In this document: positions 53,841 to 61,523 of the stretch, piece after piece | Layout: each line of letters opens with the position of its first letter | How positions within the stretch are numbered: position 1 is the first letter of the stretch | Assembly: GCF_014164785.1 (NCBI RefSeq) | Contig: NZ_JACJFN010000002.1 | Span: forward strand, 744,001-808,000 | DNA from: Aquipseudomonas guryensis | GTDB taxonomy: Bacteria > Pseudomonadota > Gammaproteobacteria > Pseudomonadales > Pseudomonadaceae | DNA: 64,000 bases | Direction: 5' to 3' | Program-made: the position numbers and the translations under genes | The notes under the pieces: generated by a model | The model's database searches: none | Told to the model about the DNA's origin: nothing | Seen by the model: the letters and a program-made list of their open reading frames with translations, nothing else

Positions 53841-56030
53841 TTAGAACTCATAGGTAGCACTGGCGATGATGTTGCGACGGTTGCCGTACCAGCAGTAGTA
53901 GTCACAGGCGGCGACGTACTCTTTGTCGGTCAGGTTGTTGGCGTTGAGCTGCAGGCGCACGTCCTGGATCTGGTAGCTGACCATGGCATCCAGCAGGGTG
54001 AAGGACGGTACTTCCAGGGTCTCGGTGTTGTCGCCGTAGCTGGAGCTGGTGTGGCGCACGCCACCCCCGAAAGCCAGACCATCGAGCGGGCCGCCGAGGA
54101 CCTTGTAGTTGGCCCACAGCGAAGCCATTTCGTCGGCGACGTTGGCCGGGGCCTGGTCTTTCTCTGCCGGGTTTGTAGTCTTGGTGATTTCCGGGTCGAG
54201 CTTGGTATAGCTGGCGATCAGGCTGACGTTCTCAGTGACATTGGCCTGCGCCTCCAGTTCGATACCGCGACTGCGAACCTCGCCGAGCTGCACATAAGTG
54301 CCGGCGTTGTATTTTTTGACGTTCTCTTGTGTCAGCTCGAATACAGCTGCAGTGAACATCGCATCCAGACCCACTGGCTGGTACTTGATACCAATTTCCT
54401 TCTGGTTGCCGGTCTCTGGCTCGAAAGGTTTGTTCGGCGTGACCGTGGTATTCAGGTCGGTTACCGGCAGGAAGAATTCCGAGTAGCTGGCATATGGAGT
54501 TACGCCATTGTCGAAGACGTAGGCAACGCCACCACTCCAGGTGAAGTCCTCGTCACGCACATTGTGGCCGACACCGGTGGTCTGGTTGTCGAAGTCGGTG
54601 CGAGACTTGTCGAAACGGCCGCCGAGCAGGAATACCCAGCTGTCGTATTTGAACTGCTCCTGAACGTAGTAGCCCATCTGGTCGGCGCGGGTGTCCTTGT
54701 CTTCCAGGGCGAAATCACCGATAGGCGCGTCATTACCGACCGGGACACCAAAGATCGGCGTGTTGTTACCGGGATTGAAAATATCCAGCGGCGGGATCAC
54801 GCCAAAGTTCGGATAGCCGTTGGGGCTGCGATCCTGAATCTTCAGCTGCTGGTAGTCGAAACCAAGCAGTAAGGTGTTTTCCCAGCGATCACCGAACCAG
54901 TTGCCGAGCAGACGGTTGTCTACCGACAGGTTGTCGGCCTTGCCGTCGTTGTAGGTCAGACCACGGTTGATCACACGGTCGCTGAGGTTGCCGTAGTAGA
55001 ACAGTTGGCGCAGTTCCAGATCCATGTGACCGTAGCGCAGGTTCTGCTGGAAGTCCCAGTTGTCGCTGAGGCGGTGGTTGAGCTCATAACCCAGGGTGTA
55101 CTGGTCGCGCTCGAACGTCTCGTACTGGGGATTGCCAACGGCGGTATCGGTATCGATATCGCCATTCGGGTTGTGTTCGATAGTGCCGCTGGACGGCAGG
55201 AACTGCAGCTGCGGATCGGAGCGATCCTTCTGCATGCTGGCCAGCAGGGTCAGCGAGGTGTCGTCGTTGAAGTTGATGGTCATCGACGGCGCCAGCAGGA
55301 TGCGTGCGGCGTCCACGTCGTCGACCTGGGTGCCGGTGTCGCGGCTCAGCGCGACTACGCGGTACAGCAGGTTGCCCTCTTCATCCAGCTTGCCGCCGAC
55401 GTCGGCGTTGATCTGCTTGCGTTCGAAGCTGCCGTACTGCACACCGACTTCGTTGGTGCCTTCGGCGGTCGGGCGCTTGCTCTGCAGGTTGATCAGGCCA
55501 CCCGGCGGGGTCTGGCCGTAGAGCACGGACGAAGCGCCCTTGAGCACTTCGATGCGCTCAAGCATGTAGGGATCGATCTGCCAGCTGTAGAAGGCACTGG
55601 AGTAGATGCGCGAACCATCCATGAACAAGCCGTTGTTGGCCTGTTTGAAGCCACGGATGATGAACCAGTCCTGCTTGTTGTCTTCGCCATAGAAACCAGC
55701 CTGCACGCCTGCGGAATATTGCAGGGCCTGGCTGATGGTCTGCACATTGCGATCTTCCATCTGCGCCTGGGTCACCACCGACACCGAGCGCGGGGTTTCA
55801 CTCAGGGGCGTGTTGATCTTGGTGGCGCTGCGGCTGTTCTTCGCTACGTAGCCCTGGTCTTCGCCAACCGGGCTGTCCAGCTCACCGCTGATGTTGGTCG
55901 CACCCAGCTCCAACACTTGCTCTTCGGCCTGTGCAGTAAAGCAAACGGCGCTCAGCGCACAGGCCATGGCCAGTGGCAAACGTGCTTTGGCGAACGGCGC
56001 GCGGGCCAGGTGTTTCGACTGCTGTTCCAT
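53841..56030 (-). CDS. TonB-dependent siderophore receptor
   Basis: 729 residues, outer membrane. Signal peptide (LPLAMACALSAVCFTAQA), TonB-box/plug region (ETPRSVSVVTQAQMEDRN, IIRGFKQANNGLFMDG, GASSVLYGQTPPGGLINLQS) and a barrel ending in aromatic residue F (ASATYEF). There is no N-terminal signalling (STN) domain, so it is FhuA/FoxA-like in plan rather than FpvA-like and should not control a sigma factor. ATG 56030 follows GGGGAG; the frame's earlier TTG is not used. A conserved double cysteine pair CDYYC lies near the C-terminus. Confidence 0.9.
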   Translation of the reverse strand: MEQQSKHLARAPFAKARLPLAMACALSAVCFTAQAEEQVLELGATNISGELDSPVGEDQGYVAKNSRSATKINTPLSETPRSVSVVTQAQMEDRNVQTISQALQYSAGVQAGFYGEDNKQDWFIIRGFKQANNGLFMDGSRIYSSAFYSWQIDPYMLERIEVLKGASSVLYGQTPPGGLINLQSKRPTAEGTNEVGVQYGSFERKQINADVGGKLDEEGNLLYRVVALSRDTGTQVDDVDAARILLAPSMTINFNDDTSLTLLASMQKDRSDPQLQFLPSSGTIEHNPNGDIDTDTAVGNPQYETFERDQYTLGYELNHRLSDNWDFQQNLRYGHMDLELRQLFYYGNLSDRVINRGLTYNDGKADNLSVDNRLLGNWFGDRWENTLLLGFDYQQLKIQDRSPNGYPNFGVIPPLDIFNPGNNTPIFGVPVGNDAPIGDFALEDKDTRADQMGYYVQEQFKYDSWVFLLGGRFDKSRTDFDNQTTGVGHNVRDEDFTWSGGVAYVFDNGVTPYASYSEFFLPVTDLNTTVTPNKPFEPETGNQKEIGIKYQPVGLDAMFTAAVFELTQENVKKYNAGTYVQLGEVRSRGIELEAQANVTENVSLIASYTKLDPEITKTTNPAEKDQAPANVADEMASLWANYKVLGGPLDGLAFGGGVRHTSSSYGDNTETLEVPSFTLLDAMVSYQIQDVRLQLNANNLTDKEYVAACDYYCWYGNRRNIIASATYEF

Positions 56031-56051
56031 CAACTACTCCCCGTTAAATCA

Positions 56052-56070
56052 AATCAGAAGAATTCGCATT
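56052..56070. promoter_or_regulatory. Fur-box-like site upstream of the siderophore receptor
   Basis: On the minus strand AATGCGAAT-TCTTCTGATT; it resembles the AATGCGAATCATTCTCATT-type Pseudomonas Fur sites at about 16 of 19 positions. It lies 22 bp upstream of the receptor ATG, so it may control receptor, acyltransferase, monooxygenase and fhuF. Confidence 0.6.
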
Positions 56071-56135
56071 TAAACTATGTATCTCTACTAGACGAGCCAG
56101 CGCTGAGGAAATTTAGGAATTTCTGAAAATTTTGC

Positions 56136-59100
56136 TTATGCCGGCTGCAGCAACGCTGCCAACTCCTGCAGCACCTGCGGATGGCGGACGATGCCCTGGT
56201 GATCGGTATCCACTAAGCGGTGGCTGGCTGCGCGGCCCTGCACCTGCTCCAGGCCACGCTCCAGCAAGACCGCGCGTCCGGCTGGCTGCGCCGCCCACCA
56301 GCAGTGCGGACGCACCTTCACCGTGGGAAGTGCGTAGCCGGCACACAAGCGGCGCATATGCTGCTCCAGCGCCCAGGCGAACAGCAGTTCCTCCAGGCTC
56401 TGGCGGGTCATGCCGTCCAGCGCCTGCCCCGCGAACCAGGTGCTGGCGACCTGCGGCCAGTCCAGCGGTTCCAGCTGCAAGAGTCGTTCGAACAGGCTAT
56501 CCCAGGCCTTGGCCGGCAGCTCCGGCGCTAACAGCTGCAGATGCTCGACCAGCTTGGCCCGGGCCTGCGGGTGGCGGGCATCGTCGCCGGCGATCTCGGT
56601 GCCTGGCACATAGCAGTCGAGCAGGCCGAGGAAGGCCACCTCCGCCCCCCGTGCTTCCAGACGTGCCGCCAACTCCAGGGCCAGGCTGCCGCCCAGCGAC
56701 CAGCCGATCAGGTGATACGGGCCCTGCGGCTGCTGCTGGAGCAGCGCGGCCAGGTAGGCATCGGCCATCTCGGCCAGCGAAGCATCGCGCCAGCTCGGGT
56801 CGAGGAAGCTGCGGCACTGCAGGCCGAAGACTTCGCGCGTGCCGTCCAGGCGCGCCGCCAGCGGCTGGTAGCCGGTGACCCGCCCGGTGACCGGGTGCGG
56901 GCAGAACAGCGGGGTTTTATCTGCCTGCTGACGGGTCAGGCGCAGCAAGGGCGACGGGCCCTGCACGGCCTGGCCGCGCGCCAGCTCCAGCAGGCCAAGC
57001 AGCTCCCGGCGATAGTCCGCAGCCAGGGATTCGATGGTTTCGCCGCGATACTGATTGGCCGCGTACTCCCAGGACAGCTGCAGTTGGCCATCGAACACCT
57101 GGCCGTTGACCGCCAGACGCGCCGCCAGCGGGTTGTCGGCCGCCACCGCCGCGCCACCGCCGGTGGCCGGACGGAACCAGTCCGCCGCCGCGCCGGCCTG
57201 ATACTGGCCGAGGTAGTTGAAGATCACTTCGGCGGTCGGCAGCTCAGCAAGAGAAGCCCGCGCCTGCGCATCGCCCAGCCAACGCAGCACGCCATAGCCC
57301 TGGCCGCCCTGTTCGACCTGCTGCAGATGCTGCTGCACGCGCTGCAGTTGCAGCTGCGGATCGTCCAGGTGCGGCAGCTGCAGCGGATACAGGCTGGTGA
57401 ACCAGCCGACCGTGCGGGACAGGTCCAGCTCGCCGGCCAACGCCTCGCGGCCGTGGCCTTCGAGGTTGACCCGCAGGCCGGAGTGGCCGCTCCAACGGCA
57501 CAGGACGCGCGTCAGCGCGGTAAGCAACAACGCATCGATACGCACGCCCAGCTGCGCCGGAGCCTGCAGCAGGCGCTTGGTCTCGGCAACATCCAAGGCC
57601 AAGCGCACTTCGCGCTTGTCGCCATGGCTGGCGCTGATGCCGTCGAGCTCGCGTGGCAGGGCCAGCGCCGGGCCGCTCAGCCGACTGCACCAGGCGTCCA
57701 GCTCGACCTGCGCCGCCGCGCCGCGCGCCCACTGCTGCAGCGATTCGCTCCAGCCTTTGTAGGACAGGCTCTTGCCCGGCAGGCGCACGGTCTGCCCCGC
57801 TTCCAGCTGGCGATAGGCCGCCAACAGGTCTTCCAGCAGGATGCGCCAGGACACGCCATCCACCACCAGGTGATGGACGGCGAGCAACAGGCGATTCGCC
57901 TTGCCCGCCTGGCGCAGGTGCAAGCCGCGCAACAGTGTCCCTCGGACCAGGTCCAGGCTGCGCTGCGCCTCGTTGCACAGGGCCTCGGCCTGAGCGTCGT
58001 CAGCCGCCTCGCGCTGCCAGAGCAGCGGCTGATCGGCTTGCACCTCGCCGTAGTGCTGGGTCCAGCGACCGTCGCGCTGCTCGAAACGCAGGCGCAGGCC
58101 ATCGTGATGCGCCACCAGTGCCTGCAGCGCCTGCTCCAGCAGGATCGGATCAAGCGGACGTAGAAGCTCCAGATTCAGCGCCTGGTTCCAGTGCGCCGGC
58201 TCCGCCTGATTCATGGCGAAGAAATGCGCCTGAATCGGCGCCAGCGGCAGTTCGCCGGTGACCGGTTCCTGCGCGATTTCCTCACCGGCAGCGCGGGCGG
58301 CCTGGGCCAGCTCGGCCAGGCGGGGGAACTGGAACAGCTCGCGCGGTGCCAGTTGCAGCCCTTGCTGGCGTACGCGGCTGACCACCTGCAAGGCGACGAT
58401 GGAATCACCGCCCAGCTCGAAGAAGTGATCCTGGCGCCCTACCCGCTCCACGCCCAGCACTTCGGCCCAGATGGCGGCGAGAATGCGTTCATTGTCGGTT
58501 TGCGGGGCCTCGTAGCCCTGGCTCTGCCACCTCGGTTCCGGCAGCGCGGCGCGATCCAGCTTGCCGGCTGGGGTCAGCGGCAGCTTGTCCAGGACAATGA
58601 TCTGCGCCGGGACCATATAGTCCGGCAGTACCTTGGCCAGTTCGCTGCGTAGAGCATTGGTATCGGTGTTGTCGCGGGCGACGACATAGCCCACCAGTTG
58701 CTTGCCGGTCGGCGTCTCACGGGCAATCACCGCTGCTTCCTGCACGCCTTCAAGAGCCAGCAGCTGACTCTCGATCTCGCCCAGTTCGATACGGAAACCA
58801 CGGATCTTCACCTGATGGTCGACCCTTCCCAGGTAATCCAGGGTGCCGTCTTCGCGCCAGCGCACCAGGTCGCCGGTGCGGTACATACGCTCGCCGGCTG
58901 TACCAAATGGATCAGGCAGGAAGCGTTCGGCAGTCAGCTCCGGACGCTGGAAGTAGCCGCGGGCCAGACCCACCTCGCCACCGATATACAGCTCACCGGC
59001 CACGCCGATGGGCAGCAGGTTCAGCTCGGCATCCAGCACATGCAGGCTGCGCGGACCGACCGGGTTGCCGATGGGGGCATAGGCCGCCTCGAAGGAGTCA

Positions 59101-61523
59101 CCCGGATAGGCTTCCCAGATCAGCGGGGTGACCACCGTCTCGGTCGGGCCGTAGCCGTTGATGATCCGTTGCGGCTGCAGCACCTTCTGCAGGCGCTCGT
59201 AAGTTTCGCGTGTAAAGGCTTCGCCACCCAGGGTCCAGGAGCGGACCGGCAGTTTCAGGTCTTGGCTTTCCACCCAGTCCAGCAGTTGCTGGGCATAGCT
59301 CGGTGGCAGGCAGGAGATGGTCACGCCTTCGTCGGCGATGACCTGGCAGGTTTTTTCCGCGCTCCACAGCTCCTGGTCGCGGATCACCAGGCGGCTGCCA
59401 AAGGCCAGCGGTACCGTCCAGCGCTCCAGGGCGCCGTCGAAGCTGATCGAGGCGAAGTGCAGCTCCACGTCGTCCGGGGTCATGCCGTAGCGCTGGCCGA
59501 TGGTCTGCACATGCATGCTCAGGCCGAGGTGGTTTACCGCCACGCCCTTGGGCTGGCCGGTGGAGCCGGAGGTGTAGATCAGGTAGGCCAGATTGAGCGG
59601 GTGCAGCTTGACGCTTGGTGCAGACGACGCAAATGCCGACAGGTCGAGCTGGTCCAGATACAGCGGCTCGACGCCCTCGCCCAGCGGCAGGCGCTCGGCC
59701 AAGTCGGAGGAAGTGATCAGCCACTTCAGCCCCGAGTCCTCGACCATGTAGCTCAGGCGCTCACGCGGGTAGTCCGGATCAAGCGGCACAAAGGCGCTGC
59801 CGGCCTTCAGCACCGCCAGCATGGCCACGATCATCGCATTACCGCGCTCCAGCGAGACGCCGACACGGGACTCCGGCTGTACGCCGTGGGAAACCAGCAG
59901 ATTGGCCAGTTGGTTGGAGCGAGACTCCAGCTCGGCAAAGGCAATCCGCTCGCCGCCATGCACCAGGGCGATGGCTTCGGGGCGCAGACGCGCCTGCTCG
60001 GCGATCAGCTCGGGCAACAGGCGCGCGGCATCGAAGCTCTGCCGCGACATGTTCCACTCGGCCAGTTGCAACTGATCCTGGCCATCCAGCACCTCCAGAC
60101 GCACCAAAGGCTGATCCGGTGCGGTACTGACCCGCTCCAGCAGGCTCAGCAGATGCGCCGCCATCTTCTGCATCTGCCCATCGTCCAGCCGCTCGCGGGC
60201 CCAGGTCAGGGTCAGGCGCAGCTGGCCGGCGCTGTCTTCCAGGCTGTCCAGGGCCAGGTCGAACAGCGCGTGCGGCACGCCCTGTGCCAGCGGCTCCAGG
60301 CGCAGGCCGGGCAGCTGCAAGGCGCCGAGGTCGCGCTTCTGGTGGTTGAACAGCACCTGGAACAGCGGCGTCTGGCCCAGGCTGCGCTCGGGCGCCAGGG
60401 CCTCCACCAACTGATCGAACGGCAGGTCCTGCTGGTCCTGAGCGTCCAACGCGTGACGGCGCACCTCGGCCAGCAGCTGACGGAAACTCATGCCGGCATC
60501 GAATTCGGCGCGCAGCACCTGGGTGTTGACGAAGAAGCCCACCAGCGGCGCGGTCTCGGCGCGCTGGCGGTTGGCTACCGGCACACCGACGCGGATGTCA
60601 CGCTGGTTGCTGTAGCGCGCCAAGAGCAGCTGGAAGGCGGCCAGCAGCAGCATGAACAGGGTCGCGCCCTCGCCCTGGGCCAGCTGGCGCAGGCGTTCGG
60701 CCAATGCCTGCGGCACAGCGATGGCCTGGCGCGCGGCATGGCGCTGGCCACTCGCATCCAGTTTGTAGGGCAAGGCCAGTACCGGCTGCTCTTGCCCTAA
60801 GCGTTCACGCCAGTAGCCGAGCTGGCGTTCGCGCTCGCCGGCCTCCAGCCAGGCGCGCTGCCACTGGGCGTAATCGGCGTACTGGATCGGCAGCTCGGCC
60901 AGCTGCGGCGCCTGCCCCTGGCGCAGCGCGGCATAGGCGCGTCCCAGTTCCTCGGCGAACACGCCGATCGACCAGCCGTCGGAGACGATGTGGTGACAGA
61001 CGATCTGCAAGCGCCAGCGCTGCTCTTCCAGACGCAGCAGCTGCACGCGCAGCAGCGGCCCTTCGATCAGGTCGAAGGCCCGTGCTGCATGGGCATCGGC
61101 CAGGGTCTGCACGGCCTCGGCCTCACCGCGCAGGTCGCGCTCCTCCAGGGCCAGCGGACCTGGCGGGTCAATGCGCTGGCATAGATGGCCGTCATGTTCG
61201 TAGAAACGCGTGCGCAGCGCCTCGTGGCGCTCGACAATCAGCTCCAGAGCCGCCAACAGCGCGGCACGATCCAGCTCACCCTCCAGAGCGAAGGCGCCGA
61301 CCATGTGGTAGGCGCTGCTGTCCGGCTCCAGCTGGGCCACCAGCCACAGGCGCTGCTGGGCATGCGAGGCTGGCAGATGCTCGCCACGGGTTGCCGGCAC
61401 CAGCGGCAGACGGTCGAAGCGGATACCCTTGTTGGCCAGCAATTCGAGGAAACGCTTCTGTTCTGCTGGCCCTAAGGCGAGGAAACGCCGCGCCAGGGCG
61501 GCCTTGTCGATGGGCGCGGTCAC
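56136..61523 (-). CDS. Terminal nonribosomal peptide synthetase, C-A-PCP-E-TE
   Basis: 1795 residues. Order: condensation with HHIVSDGWS (about residue 180), adenylation from about 490 with YTSGSTGQPKG (about 650), carrier LGGDS (about 1038), epimerisation HHLVVDG (about 1218) and GWFTSLYPL, thioesterase GWSLGG (about 1608). A-domain residues read D-G-E-C-T-G-G-V-T-K (positions 235, 236, 239, 278, 299, 301, 322, 330, 331, 517 by alignment to the GrsA A domain), reminiscent of codes I remember for modified ornithine, which fits the hydroxylase and acyltransferase genes; not certain. The E domain implies a D-configured last residue before TE release. GTG start at the GTGA overlap with the upstream NRPS. 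Confidence 0.9.
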   Translation of the reverse strand: MTAPIDKAALARRFLALGPAEQKRFLELLANKGIRFDRLPLVPATRGEHLPASHAQQRLWLVAQLEPDSSAYHMVGAFALEGELDRAALLAALELIVERHEALRTRFYEHDGHLCQRIDPPGPLALEERDLRGEAEAVQTLADAHAARAFDLIEGPLLRVQLLRLEEQRWRLQIVCHHIVSDGWSIGVFAEELGRAYAALRQGQAPQLAELPIQYADYAQWQRAWLEAGERERQLGYWRERLGQEQPVLALPYKLDASGQRHAARQAIAVPQALAERLRQLAQGEGATLFMLLLAAFQLLLARYSNQRDIRVGVPVANRQRAETAPLVGFFVNTQVLRAEFDAGMSFRQLLAEVRRHALDAQDQQDLPFDQLVEALAPERSLGQTPLFQVLFNHQKRDLGALQLPGLRLEPLAQGVPHALFDLALDSLEDSAGQLRLTLTWARERLDDGQMQKMAAHLLSLLERVSTAPDQPLVRLEVLDGQDQLQLAEWNMSRQSFDAARLLPELIAEQARLRPEAIALVHGGERIAFAELESRSNQLANLLVSHGVQPESRVGVSLERGNAMIVAMLAVLKAGSAFVPLDPDYPRERLSYMVEDSGLKWLITSSDLAERLPLGEGVEPLYLDQLDLSAFASSAPSVKLHPLNLAYLIYTSGSTGQPKGVAVNHLGLSMHVQTIGQRYGMTPDDVELHFASISFDGALERWTVPLAFGSRLVIRDQELWSAEKTCQVIADEGVTISCLPPSYAQQLLDWVESQDLKLPVRSWTLGGEAFTRETYERLQKVLQPQRIINGYGPTETVVTPLIWEAYPGDSFEAAYAPIGNPVGPRSLHVLDAELNLLPIGVAGELYIGGEVGLARGYFQRPELTAERFLPDPFGTAGERMYRTGDLVRWREDGTLDYLGRVDHQVKIRGFRIELGEIESQLLALEGVQEAAVIARETPTGKQLVGYVVARDNTDTNALRSELAKVLPDYMVPAQIIVLDKLPLTPAGKLDRAALPEPRWQSQGYEAPQTDNERILAAIWAEVLGVERVGRQDHFFELGGDSIVALQVVSRVRQQGLQLAPRELFQFPRLAELAQAARAAGEEIAQEPVTGELPLAPIQAHFFAMNQAEPAHWNQALNLELLRPLDPILLEQALQALVAHHDGLRLRFEQRDGRWTQHYGEVQADQPLLWQREAADDAQAEALCNEAQRSLDLVRGTLLRGLHLRQAGKANRLLLAVHHLVVDGVSWRILLEDLLAAYRQLEAGQTVRLPGKSLSYKGWSESLQQWARGAAAQVELDAWCSRLSGPALALPRELDGISASHGDKREVRLALDVAETKRLLQAPAQLGVRIDALLLTALTRVLCRWSGHSGLRVNLEGHGREALAGELDLSRTVGWFTSLYPLQLPHLDDPQLQLQRVQQHLQQVEQGGQGYGVLRWLGDAQARASLAELPTAEVIFNYLGQYQAGAAADWFRPATGGGAAVAADNPLAARLAVNGQVFDGQLQLSWEYAANQYRGETIESLAADYRRELLGLLELARGQAVQGPSPLLRLTRQQADKTPLFCPHPVTGRVTGYQPLAARLDGTREVFGLQCRSFLDPSWRDASLAEMADAYLAALLQQQPQGPYHLIGWSLGGSLALELAARLEARGAEVAFLGLLDCYVPGTEIAGDDARHPQARAKLVEHLQLLAPELPAKAWDSLFERLLQLEPLDWPQVASTWFAGQALDGMTRQSLEELLFAWALEQHMRRLCAGYALPTVKVRPHCWWAAQPAGRAVLLERGLEQVQGRAASHRLVDTDHQGIVRHPQVLQELAALLQPA

